The notes under the pieces: generated by a model
Told to the model about the DNA's origin: nothing
Databases searched by the model: none
Seen by the model: the letters and a program-made list of their open reading frames with translations, nothing else
Assembly (NCBI GenBank): GCA_963716685.1
Contig: CAVQTR010000003.1
Span: forward strand, 2,604,001-2,668,000
Direction: 5' to 3'
Length of the DNA: 64,000 nt
DNA from: JALYXI01 sp963716685
Lineage (GTDB): Bacteria; Acidobacteriota; Terriglobia; Bryobacterales; Bryobacteraceae
Shown here: piece by piece, positions 24,912-33,317 of the stretch
How the letters are laid out: every line of letters begins with the position of its first letter
Position numbering within the stretch: the stretch's first letter is position 1
Position numbers and translations under genes: made by a program

Positions 24912-26147
24912 ATGGCTCGCCAGATGATTCAGCGCCGGAAGTTTGTTCCCGGCGATCCGCAGTTCGGGCAACCGACCGCGTCGCCGGACCCAACAGTCTT
25001 CACGGTGACGCATGGCAGCGATACAGGGCTTTTCGCCAAAGTGCAGAAGGGATTGCTGCAGGCAATCCCGACGCCGCCAGCCGGCGTGAACCTGACGATG
25101 ACTTTGGCGCAGGCGCTGGGAACCGGCGGCGCGGCCACAGAGACGGAAATCCGAAAGGCGGGCCAGATTGTATTCCATAGCGTGGGCGACACCGGATCGG
25201 TGAAAGGTCCGGCCACGCAATCGCTGGTCGCAGACAAGATGGTCGCGGATTTCGATGATCCGCTGCCGCAGGACCGGCCAGCGTTTCTTTACCATCTGGG
25301 CGACGTGGTTTACAGCTTCGGCGAGGCGATGTTTTACTTCGACCAGTTCTATGAGCCTTACCGCTCATACCCCGCGCCGATCTTCGCGGTAGCGGGCAAC
25401 CATGACGGACTCGTTTATACGGGCGAAGGCGTGCGATCGCTGGACGCCTTTCTGCGGAACTTCGTGAGTCCGGAACCGGTGAAGACGCCGGAATCGGGCA
25501 GCCTGGTGCGAACGGCCATGACGCAGCCGGCAGTCTATTTCTGCATGGTGGCGCCTTTCGTGACCTTCATCGGCCTATACAGCAACGTTCTGGAAGATCC
25601 GGGCGTGATCTCGAGTCAAGGAGACAAAACGTCGCCGGTGAACGATCAGCAGCTGACCTTTCTGGTGAGCGCGCTGCAGCAGGCGAAGAAGCGAGGCGGC
25701 GCCACCATTCTGGTTACGCATCATCCGCCATTCAGCGGCGGTGTCGTGCACAGCGGCAGTCCCAAAATGCTGGCCGATCTGGACGCGGCGTGCACCAAAG
25801 CGGGTTACTGGCCACACGCGCACTTTTCGGGACACGCGCATAATTACCAGCGCTTCTCCCGCACGGTGAAGAAGTTCCAGATTCCCTATGTAGTCTGCGG
25901 CAACGGCGGACACGGGTTAACGCCGCTGCAGAAGATAGCCGGGGCGCCGCCGCGAACTCCGCTGCCGGTGGGCGACGGCCTGGTGCTGGAAAACTACGAC
26001 GACCAGGATTTCGGCTACCTGCGCGTCGTGGTGGATGCGAAGCGAATGCGCATCGAGATGCACGATACGGTGGCCGGCCAGACGTTCAAGTCACCTTCAG
26101 ACATGGTGACCGTCGATCTGGCAAGCCACACGATTGTGGCGAACTAA
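24912..26147 (+). CDS. Calcineurin-like metallophosphoesterase
   Basis: A 411-residue phosphoesterase with the complete binuclear metal site of purple-acid-phosphatase-like enzymes: VGDTG (about 91-95), FLYHLGDVVYSFG (about 125-137, ligand Asp131), FAVAGNHDGLVY (about 158-169), THHPPFSGG (about 274-282) and HFSGHAHNYQRF (about 307-318). No signal peptide is apparent and the first 40 residues are disordered-looking. The substrate is open; phosphomonoesters or phosphodiesters are both possible. It begins 28 bases after the TIGR03437 gene with an AAGGAG site and may share its transcript. Its stop codon directly abuts the stop of the convergent Tricorn gene. Confidence 0.88.
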   Translation: MARQMIQRRKFVPGDPQFGQPTASPDPTVFTVTHGSDTGLFAKVQKGLLQAIPTPPAGVNLTMTLAQALGTGGAATETEIRKAGQIVFHSVGDTGSVKGPATQSLVADKMVADFDDPLPQDRPAFLYHLGDVVYSFGEAMFYFDQFYEPYRSYPAPIFAVAGNHDGLVYTGEGVRSLDAFLRNFVSPEPVKTPESGSLVRTAMTQPAVYFCMVAPFVTFIGLYSNVLEDPGVISSQGDKTSPVNDQQLTFLVSALQQAKKRGGATILVTHHPPFSGGVVHSGSPKMLADLDAACTKAGYWPHAHFSGHAHNYQRFSRTVKKFQIPYVVCGNGGHGLTPLQKIAGAPPRTPLPVGDGLVLENYDDQDFGYLRVVVDAKRMRIEMHDTVAGQTFKSPSDMVTVDLASHTIVAN

Positions 26148-29100
26148 TTACATACCGCCGCTGGTCTGGTGATAGTTCGGATACTGCGGGCGCTTCGGCT
26201 CCGGCGCGGGCGATTTCTGCAGCTGCTCCATGGCGATGCTGACGGCTCGCTCCAGCTGCGGATCGTGACCCTGCGAAACCTGCATGGGCGTGAGTTCCAC
26301 TTCGACATCGGGCGGGACGCCGTGGTTCTCCACATCCCATTCGCCCTTGGGGCTGAAGAAGCCGAAGCTGGGCGCGGTGATGTTACCGCCATCCATTAAG
26401 ACGGGGTAAGCGCCGACGCCGACCAAACCTCCCCACGTCCGCTTGCCGACCAGGGTGCCGAGCTGCTGGTTACGGAACAGCCAGGGCATGGCGTCGCCTC
26501 CGGAACCGGCGAATTCATTGATGATCATCACTTTGGGTCCCTGAATGGAACCGGCCGGTGTTTTGTAGGTGTCCCCGTAGCGCGGCGCCCAATAGCTGAG
26601 CAGCGGACGGCGCAGCACTTCAATGACGTAATCGGCTACCTGACCACCGGCGTTGAAACGTTCGTCGATGATGACACCCTTGCGATCCGTCTGGGCGAAG
26701 AAATAGCGATTGAAGCTGGTGAGGCCGGGCTGGCCGGTGTCGGGCATGTAGACGTAGGCGAGTTTGCCGGAACTGAGCTGATCCACCTTGCGGCGATTCT
26801 CTTCGATCCAGGCAAGGTTGCGCAGAGGCTGTTCGGTGGCGACAGGCACGACGGAGACTTCGTGCGAATCGGCTCCGGAAGCGCTGGAAGCGAGCTTGAG
26901 GACGACGGTGCGGTTGGCGGTGTCTTCGAGGAGGCGCGAGATATCGTCAGCCGCCGTCAGATCCTGGCCGTTGATGGAGAGGATGTAATCGCCCGTCGAG
27001 ATCTTCACGCCGGGCTGCACCAGCGGCGCGCGCAGCTGCGGGTTCCAGCTCTCGCCGGAATAGATGCGCTTGAGGCGGTAGCGTCCGTCGGCGACGTCGT
27101 AATCGGCGCCGAGCAGACCGCCGGGAATGTGGCGGGGGCTCGGTATGCTGCCGCCGTTGCCGCGCATATGACCGACGGTAAACTCACCGAGCATTTCCTG
27201 GAAGATGTAGTTCAGGTCCGCGCGGGCCGCGAGCGAGCTGAGATACGGCTCATACTTCTTCTCGGCGGCTTCGATGTTGAGGCCGTGGAAATGGGGATCG
27301 TAGAAGTAAGCGCGCTCGATGCGCCAGGCTTCGTGATACATCTGCTTCCATTCGGCTACGGGATCGACGCGGACTTCCATGCCGGTCAGCCGGAGCACGC
27401 CGTCTCCAGGTTTCACGGCCGTGGCGGTGCTGACGATGGCGTACTGCGGCGCGCGCTCGGGCGCTCCGGCGGCGGCAGGCGCGCCGTTCTCACGCGGCGG
27501 CATGGAACCGATCAGGATCTTTTCCCCATCGGCGGAGACATCGAAATCGGCGACATTGGTGGCGAAGTTTTCCAGTTTGCGAGTCTTGATATCGAAGCGC
27601 TGCAGCGTGCGGCCCGGCGCGGCGGCGCGGGCGAAGCCGGAGGCGCTTTCGGAGACGTAAAACGTGCCGGGCTTGCCGGCCACCAGCGCATCGATGCTGC
27701 GCGCCGGAATGGGCAGCGGCACGATGCGTCGCGCCATGTCGCCGAGATCGACGCGGGTGGGCTTCACGGTGGCATCGGCGGGCGGGGTTCGCGAAGGCCG
27801 CGCGGCGCCAGGCTTTTCCTCGTCGCTCTCGGGCGCGACCGGCGAGAGACCGTCGGTGCTGAGTACCAGCGCGTAGACGCTGCGCGTGACTTCGAACTCG
27901 TCGCTGCTCATATCGAGGCCGCTGACGGTGGTGCCGTAGTTGGTGCTGGCGGTGAAGTAAAGATACTCGCCGTTGCGGTCGAACTGCGGATAGCGCGCGT
28001 CGCTCATGCCGTCAGTGACCTGCGTGCGTTTGCCGGTGGCGAGCGAGTAGAGATTGATGGCGTGCAGGCGGTTCGGCAGGCCTTTGCTGAAGGCCAGCCA
28101 TTTGGAATCGGGCGACCAGGTGACATCCGAATTGGCGCTGTTCAGCTCATCGGTATCGACCTTGCTGACCTTTCCGGCGGCGACGTCGGCGAGCCAGAAG
28201 TTCAGACGGTTGTCGTGGAAAGCGATGAACTTACTGTCAGGCGACCAGCGCGGGTTGCTGTAGTAGGCGGAATCGCGCGAGATGGAGATCTTTTTGGCAT
28301 CGCCCGCGCCGTTCTGCGGTTTGATGTGGAGCGCGTACTCGCCGGATTCGTCGGAGAAGTAGGCGATGCTGGTGCCGTCGGGCGACCAGGAGGGCGCGCG
28401 CTCCATGACGCCGGGCGTGTTGGTGATGTTGTGGAAATCGCCGCGCGCGGCGGGAACGGTGAGGATCTCGCCATGGGCTTCGACCAACGCGCGCACGCCG
28501 GTGGGCGAGATGCGGGCGGCGCGGAGCTGCTGGCTGACGTCGGAGAAGCGCGGGCGGATTTCGGGCATATCGCCGGAGATCTCGATCGGCACCCTGGCGG
28601 CCTTGCCTTTGGCGACCTCATATAGATAGATATCGCCGAACTGGTCATAGACGATGCCGCCCGGTCCGGCTTTGGCGGAATCGATGTCATAGCCGGTGTT
28701 CTTCACAGCCTGGGTGACCATTTTCGATGAGGGATCAAAGCCAAAAAGGCCGACGGCTCCGCCGCGATCGGAGAGGAAGAAGACTTTGTCGCCGACCCAC
28801 ATGGGGTCGAAATCGGCGGAATCGGTGCGGGGAATTTTCTGGGTTTCGAGGGTATTCATGTCGAGAATCCAGAGGAAGCTGGCGCGTCCGCCGCGGTAGC
28901 GCTTCCAGGCGATGAAGTTGGTGAACGAACCGCCGACGCCGATGGGCGCATAGGCGAAACGCTTCCCGTCAGAAGAAAAAACGCCGGAATAACCCATCGG
29001 AACGGGCAGCGGCTTCGCGAGCCCGCCTCCGGCCGGAACCGTGAAAAGGCGGGTGAAGCGCGAGTAAGTTTCGCGAGTGGAGCGGAATACGATGTTTTTG

Positions 29101-29450
29101 CCGTCGGGCGTCCAGCCGATGGCGTTATCGGGATCGGGGTGGTGGGTGATGCGGGTGGGCGTGCCGCCGGTGGACGGGATGGTGAAGACGTCGGTATTGC
29201 CGTCGTATTCGCCGGTGAAGGCGATGGTTTTGCCGTCGGGCGAGAAAACGGGTTCGGACTCGGTGCCCACGCCGGAGGTAAGGCGCTGAGCGGCGCCGCC
29301 GGCGCGGGGGACAGTCCAGAGGTCGCCGGCGTAAGAAAAAACAATCTGCGTTTGGCTGAGCGCAGGTTTTTGCAACAGATGGGGGCTGTTGGCGGTGGCC
29401 GCGAAGGCGGGCGCGACGAGCAGAACGAGGGGTAAAGCGAGGAGACGCAT
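26148..29450 (-). CDS. Tricorn-type protease, exported
   Basis: An 1100-residue homologue of archaeal Tricorn, a peptidase that trims oligopeptides. After a Sec signal (MRLLALPLVLLVAPAFA) come two beta-propellers (about 25-650) built of WSPDG, FSPDG and PDGKNI repeats. A C1 helical region contains FTVGHMRGNGGS, whose His is the probable base. A PDZ domain with ISTGDYILSINGQDL (about 865-879) follows, and then the serine peptidase domain. The nucleophile is Ser983 in NEFAGSGGD, and the charge-relay Glu1041 is in WDVENHGVPPD, 58 residues later, the same spacing as in Thermoplasma Tricorn. The signal peptide implies periplasmic action. It is divergent from the YcaQ-like gene across a region with ATTGTGCA repeats. 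Confidence 0.95.
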   Translation of the reverse strand: MRLLALPLVLLVAPAFAATANSPHLLQKPALSQTQIVFSYAGDLWTVPRAGGAAQRLTSGVGTESEPVFSPDGKTIAFTGEYDGNTDVFTIPSTGGTPTRITHHPDPDNAIGWTPDGKNIVFRSTRETYSRFTRLFTVPAGGGLAKPLPVPMGYSGVFSSDGKRFAYAPIGVGGSFTNFIAWKRYRGGRASFLWILDMNTLETQKIPRTDSADFDPMWVGDKVFFLSDRGGAVGLFGFDPSSKMVTQAVKNTGYDIDSAKAGPGGIVYDQFGDIYLYEVAKGKAARVPIEISGDMPEIRPRFSDVSQQLRAARISPTGVRALVEAHGEILTVPAARGDFHNITNTPGVMERAPSWSPDGTSIAYFSDESGEYALHIKPQNGAGDAKKISISRDSAYYSNPRWSPDSKFIAFHDNRLNFWLADVAAGKVSKVDTDELNSANSDVTWSPDSKWLAFSKGLPNRLHAINLYSLATGKRTQVTDGMSDARYPQFDRNGEYLYFTASTNYGTTVSGLDMSSDEFEVTRSVYALVLSTDGLSPVAPESDEEKPGAARPSRTPPADATVKPTRVDLGDMARRIVPLPIPARSIDALVAGKPGTFYVSESASGFARAAAPGRTLQRFDIKTRKLENFATNVADFDVSADGEKILIGSMPPRENGAPAAAGAPERAPQYAIVSTATAVKPGDGVLRLTGMEVRVDPVAEWKQMYHEAWRIERAYFYDPHFHGLNIEAAEKKYEPYLSSLAARADLNYIFQEMLGEFTVGHMRGNGGSIPSPRHIPGGLLGADYDVADGRYRLKRIYSGESWNPQLRAPLVQPGVKISTGDYILSINGQDLTAADDISRLLEDTANRTVVLKLASSASGADSHEVSVVPVATEQPLRNLAWIEENRRKVDQLSSGKLAYVYMPDTGQPGLTSFNRYFFAQTDRKGVIIDERFNAGGQVADYVIEVLRRPLLSYWAPRYGDTYKTPAGSIQGPKVMIINEFAGSGGDAMPWLFRNQQLGTLVGKRTWGGLVGVGAYPVLMDGGNITAPSFGFFSPKGEWDVENHGVPPDVEVELTPMQVSQGHDPQLERAVSIAMEQLQKSPAPEPKRPQYPNYHQTSGGM

Positions 29451-29503
29451 GGGGGTATGATAGCGCCGATTCGTTTGACGGCGAGGCCGTGCGAAACGAA
29501 GCC

Positions 29504-29550
29504 ATTGTGCAGGATTGTGCATATTGTGCATGGATTTCAGGAGTGCACAA
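29504..29550. promoter_or_regulatory. ATTGTGCA iteron cluster
   Basis: ATTGTGCA occurs at 29504-29511, 29514-29521 and 29523-29530, i.e. at 10- and 9-base steps, and TGCACAA (the opposite orientation of its core) at 29544-29550. A further ATTGTGCA is inside the downstream gene at 29751-29758. The cluster is in the divergent promoter region between the Tricorn protease and the YcaQ-like gene and looks like a multi-site operator. Confidence 0.45.
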
Positions 29551-29705
29551 CGGGCGGTTTGCGCGCGGCCGCGTAACCCGACAGTGGAATCGGCCGCTCC
29601 TCAGGATAACCGGGCAATTCGCCGAGGGCGGGTCGGTGCGGTGCCCTGGGCCAGCGGCGGCGGGCGAAAATAAAGGTCTATGCGTTGTGAACGGCGAATG
29701 CGGGC

Positions 29706-30770
29706 GTGAGGGAAAGAAGGGTTTCCCTGCAGGCTTTGCGGCGGCAGGCCATTGTGCACTCGCTTTTTGGGCCGACAACGCTGGGGCGGGCAGTGCAGCG
29801 GCTGGGGTTTGTGCAGGCGGACCCGATCCGGTCGCCGGCGCGGGCTCAGGACCTAATTCTGAGGCAGCGGGTGGCTGGCTATAGCGCGGGGGATCTGGAT
29901 GCGCGGTACCGGGCGCTGGGGCTGGAAGAGGATTACCTGTATGCCTATGGATTTATGCCGGAATCGACCTGGCAGTTGCTGCATCCGCGGGCCGAGCGGG
30001 AGCTGAGCGCGGCAGATAGGCGGGTGTTGGAGTTGGTATCCGCGCACCGGCGGCTGCATCCACGGGAGCTGGAGCGCTATCTGGGGCGCGAACGGGAAGT
30101 GAATGCGTGGGGCGGCTATTCGAAGGCGACTACGCAGATGCTGCACAAGCTGCACTACCGCGGACTGCTGCGGGTCGCGGGGCGCGAGAACGGCATCCGG
30201 CTCTATGAGCCGGCGAAGATTACGCACGAGCCGCTGGCGCCGGAGGAACGGCTGCGGCGACTGACACTGGTGATCGCCGGGATTCTGGCGCCGGCACCGG
30301 AGCGAAGTCTGCGGGCGGCACTGCGGCATCTGGGGCATGCAGCGCCGCAGCTGAGCGGCTGGCGGTCCGTGGTGGCGGATCTGCTGGCCGAAGCGCGGCT
30401 CGACAGCGCGGAAGCCGACGGCGTCCGTTATGTGTGGCCGGCCGGGCGTGTGTCGCGGCGGAAGGATGCGGAGGAACAGGTGCGCTTCCTGGCTCCATTC
30501 GATCCGCTGGTGTGGGACCGGGCGCGGTTCGAACATTTCTGGGGCTGGGCGTACCGGTTCGAAGCATATACACCACCGCCGAAACGGAAGATGGGGTACT
30601 ACGCAATGCCGGTGTTATGGCGCGAAGAAGCCATCGGCTGGGTGAATGTGTCGAGAAGTGAAAACGGTCTGCGCGTGGAAGACGGATACGTTGGCAAGAA
30701 ACCGGCGGAGCCGCAGTTCCGCCGGGAGTTCCAGGAGGAAGTGGAGCGGTTCCGCCGTTTCCTTACATGA
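29706..30770 (+). CDS. Winged-helix DNA glycosylase-like protein (YcaQ/AlkX, HTH_42 family)
   Basis: A 354-residue protein of the HTH_42 superfamily, whose members AlkZ and YcaQ/AlkX are DNA glycosylases that unhook interstrand crosslinks or remove bulky N-alkyl adducts. The catalytic-region motif is FVQADPI (about 36-42), matching the QxD signature of the YcaQ/AlkX branch rather than the QxQ of AlkZ, and is followed by RARAQDLILRQRV-like SPARAQDLILRQRV. The middle holds the tandem winged helices (RLHPRELERYLG, GYSKATTQMLHKLHYRGLLRV). The C-terminal beta domain has the family stretch FLAPFDPLVWDRARFEHFWG and GYYAMPVLW. It starts at GTG 29706. Repeats upstream hint at regulation, perhaps by damage. 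Confidence 0.85.
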   Translation: MRERRVSLQALRRQAIVHSLFGPTTLGRAVQRLGFVQADPIRSPARAQDLILRQRVAGYSAGDLDARYRALGLEEDYLYAYGFMPESTWQLLHPRAERELSAADRRVLELVSAHRRLHPRELERYLGREREVNAWGGYSKATTQMLHKLHYRGLLRVAGRENGIRLYEPAKITHEPLAPEERLRRLTLVIAGILAPAPERSLRAALRHLGHAAPQLSGWRSVVADLLAEARLDSAEADGVRYVWPAGRVSRRKDAEEQVRFLAPFDPLVWDRARFEHFWGWAYRFEAYTPPPKRKMGYYAMPVLWREEAIGWVNVSRSENGLRVEDGYVGKKPAEPQFRREFQEEVERFRRFLT

Positions 30771-31410
30771 TGGCGTGCGTGAAGTGGCCTTTTTCGCGAA
30801 GGCCGGCGAGCGCGAGACCATAACGCCCACGGCAGCCGGTCTTTTCGAAAATGTGCTTCAGGTGGATTTTTACCGTGCCGGTGCGGATGCCGAGATTCCC
30901 GGCGATTTCCTTGTTGCGCATGCCGCGTTCCACCAGTTCGACTACCTGATGTTCACGGGCGGTTAGGCTGGAGCGGCTGCGCGTTTCCCTCTCCGTTTCC
31001 TGCAGGATGGTGTCGGACATCCAGGTGCCGCCCTCGGCCGCGGTGCGAATGCAGGACATGACGACGTCGAGATCCGAAGTCTTCTGGACGACGCCGCGCG
31101 CGCCGGCCTGGACCAGACGAAGGGCGTCGCTGTTGCCAATTCCGGCGCCCCAGATGATGGCGGCGCTCTGGCAGGATTTCAGGGAAGGCAGCCAGTCGAC
31201 GAGCGGCTGAATGCCAAAGGCTTTATCGATGATGACGACCGAAGGGCGCGCTCCGCGCACCAGCTCGATGCCTGCCGGGAGGGTGGTGACGGCGCCGGCG
31301 TAACGCAACTCGGAGCAGCTTTCGATGAGGCTGCGCATGCCCTCAATGCTGATGGGCTGGGTATCGACCACAACAATACTCTTGCGGTTCGTGGGAATGG
31401 TTAGGGACAT
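30763..31410 (-). CDS. NarL/LuxR-type response regulator
   Basis: A 215-residue two-domain regulator. Residues about 10-125 form a receiver-like fold. IVVVDTQPISIEGM holds only one of the usual acidic pair (Asp16), the likely phospho-acceptor is Asp62 in VVIIDKAFG, and Lys110 lies in GVVQKTSDLD. The weak acidic pocket leaves phosphorylation uncertain. Residues about 148-200 are a LuxR HTH: LTAREHQVVELVERGMRNKE then IAGNLGIRTGTVKIHLKHIF. There is no histidine kinase nearby. The ATG has a good GGAG four bases upstream. The gene overlaps the 3' end of the convergent YcaQ-like gene by eight bases. Confidence 0.92.
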   Translation of the reverse strand: MSLTIPTNRKSIVVVDTQPISIEGMRSLIESCSELRYAGAVTTLPAGIELVRGARPSVVIIDKAFGIQPLVDWLPSLKSCQSAAIIWGAGIGNSDALRLVQAGARGVVQKTSDLDVVMSCIRTAAEGGTWMSDTILQETERETRSRSSLTAREHQVVELVERGMRNKEIAGNLGIRTGTVKIHLKHIFEKTGCRGRYGLALAGLREKGHFTHAIM

Positions 31411-31498
31411 TGATCTCCGTTCTCCTGCTTTATCGGCCTCGCCGGGCCGAACCTTTAGCTAAAAAGCAATAGTTCCGGAGGAAGGGAGATATTCTCCG

Positions 31499-31960
31499 CT
31501 ACTTGACGTTGATGGTGCCGCGGCAGCGGGGCGAACCGCACTTGCAGGGTATCTTTTCGATGTCCTTGGAAAAGTGGTAATCGACCGTGAGCTCTTCGCC
31601 CTTCCTGATAGGGCGCGCGCTCATGTAAAGGATGTGGCCTTTGGTGACGACGGTGCGGATGTTGGGATCGCAGCAGTGATTGACGTATTCGGCGCCGCTG
31701 CCGCCGACGGCTCCATCGAGTGTCCAGTAGCTATCGAGAGTAAAAAGATAGATCATCGAGCCCTGCTCATCACTGCGGCGGCGGGTCTCGCGGCGATTGA
31801 TGCGCTCTCCGGTGTACTCCATGACTTTGCGGCGCGCGGGAATATCCTCTTCAGCGAAGATGCCGTGACGATGAATACCGGATTTGCGGATGGAGAGCTT
31901 AAACGTTGCGTACCTAGGATCGATCTTCGGCGTGGGTTGTGCCGATTTGCGTGATGGCAT
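31499..31960 (-). CDS. SET-domain protein (putative lysine methyltransferase)
   Basis: A 153-residue protein made of a single SET domain, a fold that methylates lysines with SAM. Visible parts are GIHRHGIFAEEDIPARRKVMEYTG (about 28-50, split here as GIHRHGIFAEED and MEYTGE), the SAM-binding knot AEYVNHCCDPN (about 90-100) and the catalytic GEELTVDYHF (about 121-130, Tyr128). A post-SET zinc-type cysteine cluster (Cys139, Cys141, Cys146 in PCKCGSPRCRG) follows. It is complete and compact. Bacterial SET proteins are scattered, and proposed targets include ribosomal or chromatin-like proteins; the target here is unknown. The coding region begins right after the acetate kinase remnant, so it probably shares the xdhC transcript. 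Confidence 0.9.
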   Translation of the reverse strand: MPSRKSAQPTPKIDPRYATFKLSIRKSGIHRHGIFAEEDIPARRKVMEYTGERINRRETRRRSDEQGSMIYLFTLDSYWTLDGAVGGSGAEYVNHCCDPNIRTVVTKGHILYMSARPIRKGEELTVDYHFSKDIEKIPCKCGSPRCRGTINVK

Positions 31961-31964
31961 TTTC

Positions 31965-32174
31965 GATAAGTGTAAACGATGAATGAGGCGCGGGTGATGC
32001 GGGCCTCGCGATTGTTGGTTTCGTTATTCACAGCGGGGTCGAGATGGAGCCCGCACCAGGCGAACGCGGAGCAGATGCGCTCGCGGATGCAGCTGACCAG
32101 CTTGCGTCCGGCAGGCGATTCGATGAGCTCAAATTTCAGCGAGGAGCTGCCGCGTTGAAGACGAGGATCTTCAC
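31965..32174 (-). pseudogene. ackA: Acetate kinase remnant with large internal deletion
   Basis: Between xdhC and the SET gene the minus strand encodes the two ends of acetate kinase and nothing of its middle. From GTG 32174 it reads VKILVFNA, then after a one-base loss GSSSLKFELIESPAGRKLVS. The NAGSSSLKF stretch is the N-terminal phosphate-binding signature of acetate kinase. It passes directly into IRERICSAFAWCGLHLDP and REARITRASFIVYTY, which match the C-terminal region of the family (normally about 330 residues further on). About 300 codons are therefore missing, plus a frameshift within ten codons of the start. The intact enzyme would interconvert acetyl phosphate and acetate, the natural partner of the phosphoketolase at 21105-23486. 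It lies six bases after xdhC, so it was probably co-transcribed. Confidence 0.8.
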
Positions 32175-32180
32175 GAGCGG

Positions 32181-33227
32181 TTAGGTGACGAGTTCGAGCA
32201 TGGGCCGATAGATAGGGCCGGAGCGATCGCGGAGCATGCCGCCGGAGCGGCCGGCGAGCACTGCCTGGATCTCGGCGACGATGGAGAGCGCGATGGCTTC
32301 GGGTGAATCCCCGCCGATGTCCAGACCGACAGGCGCGTGAACGGATTCCCAGTCGGAGGAGATACCGAGATCGGCGAAGAGGTGCTCCGTGCGGTGGCGC
32401 GGGCCGAGGATGCCGAGGTACCGCGGGCCGGCCGGCAGAAGACGGCGGAGAAGATCACGATCGTTCTCATAGTTATGGGTCATGAGGACGACCACGGAGC
32501 GTTCAGAGACGGGCGCGTCTTCGAAGGGGACGACGCCGGAGAACCCGGGGAAGCGAACTGCGGCGTTGGCGGGGTGGGCATCGGCCAGGGTGACGCGCCA
32601 GCCGAGTGCGCGCGCGAAGCGGGCGAGCGGCACGGCATCGTACCCGGCGCCGAAAATGACGATGTCGGTGGGCGGGGCGACGTATTCGTAGAACGCGGCG
32701 AAGGTGTCGTCGGAGACGAAGCGCGATTCGCCGGTGAGAAATGTTTCGACGGCCTGAGGGTCGTGCGCGGCTTCTTCAACGGTGGAGAAGAAACGCTTCG
32801 CTGCGCCGCCAGCGGGATCGCGAATGAGGTGGACGACAACACCGGGCTGATTCGAGGCGCGGAGGTGTTTGAGGAAGTCGAGAGTGCCCCGTGCGGAGGC
32901 GCGGGAAACGCGTTCGAGCAGAACATCGACAACGCCGTTGCAGCCCAGGCCGAAGGCACGTACGGCATCTTCTTCGGAAGTGGTGTCATAGACGCGCAGT
33001 GAGGGTTCATCGTCAGAGGTGAGCCACCACGCCTTGCGGCAGAGATCGCGTTCCAGGCAGCCGCCGCTGATGGCGCCGATGCGGCGGCCATCGGGGAGGA
33101 GCAGCATGCGCGCACCGGCGCGGCGATAGGCGGAACCGCGCACCCGCACGACCGTGGCGAGAACCGCATCCTGAGCGCCGATGTCAAGGGCATCCACCGC
33201 GGCGAGGATGGCCTCGATTTCATTCAT
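32181..33227 (-). CDS. xdhC: XdhC/CoxI-family molybdenum enzyme maturation factor
   Basis: A 348-residue XdhC-type protein. These bind molybdenum cofactor, help sulfurate it and insert it into xanthine-dehydrogenase-like enzymes. The N-terminal XdhC/CoxI domain has LATVVRVRGSAYRRAGARML (about 22-41) and the cysteine motif IGAISGGCLERDL (about 50-62). The C-terminal Rossmann domain has IVIFGAGYDAVPLARFARAL (about 189-208) and VVVLMTHNYENDRDLL. It is divergent, across 90 bases with nested inverted repeats, from the three-gene molybdenum hydroxylase it presumably serves. Confidence 0.92.
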   Translation of the reverse strand: MNEIEAILAAVDALDIGAQDAVLATVVRVRGSAYRRAGARMLLLPDGRRIGAISGGCLERDLCRKAWWLTSDDEPSLRVYDTTSEEDAVRAFGLGCNGVVDVLLERVSRASARGTLDFLKHLRASNQPGVVVHLIRDPAGGAAKRFFSTVEEAAHDPQAVETFLTGESRFVSDDTFAAFYEYVAPPTDIVIFGAGYDAVPLARFARALGWRVTLADAHPANAAVRFPGFSGVVPFEDAPVSERSVVVLMTHNYENDRDLLRRLLPAGPRYLGILGPRHRTEHLFADLGISSDWESVHAPVGLDIGGDSPEAIALSIVAEIQAVLAGRSGGMLRDRSGPIYRPMLELVT

Positions 33228-33250
33228 GGTGCCAACGATTTACATTTTCG

Positions 33251-33293
33251 CTGCCAAAGAAGTGGCCCGATGTACAGCATCGCCCATTGGCAG
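33251..33293. promoter_or_regulatory. Nested inverted repeats in divergent promoter
   Basis: CTGCCAA (33251-33257) pairs with TTGGCAG (33287-33293), and inside them CGATG (33268-33272) pairs with CATCG (33278-33282). The pair of palindromes sits midway between the divergent xdhC and hydroxylase genes and is a plausible operator for a dimeric regulator. Confidence 0.4.
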
Positions 33294-33317
33294 AGCTCCT
33301 GCGAGGTAAAGGCGTAA

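Noticed and set aside
26862..28625. 587-codon plus-strand frame
   Set aside because: Gly/Ala/Arg-rich antisense shadow of the Tricorn propeller region.
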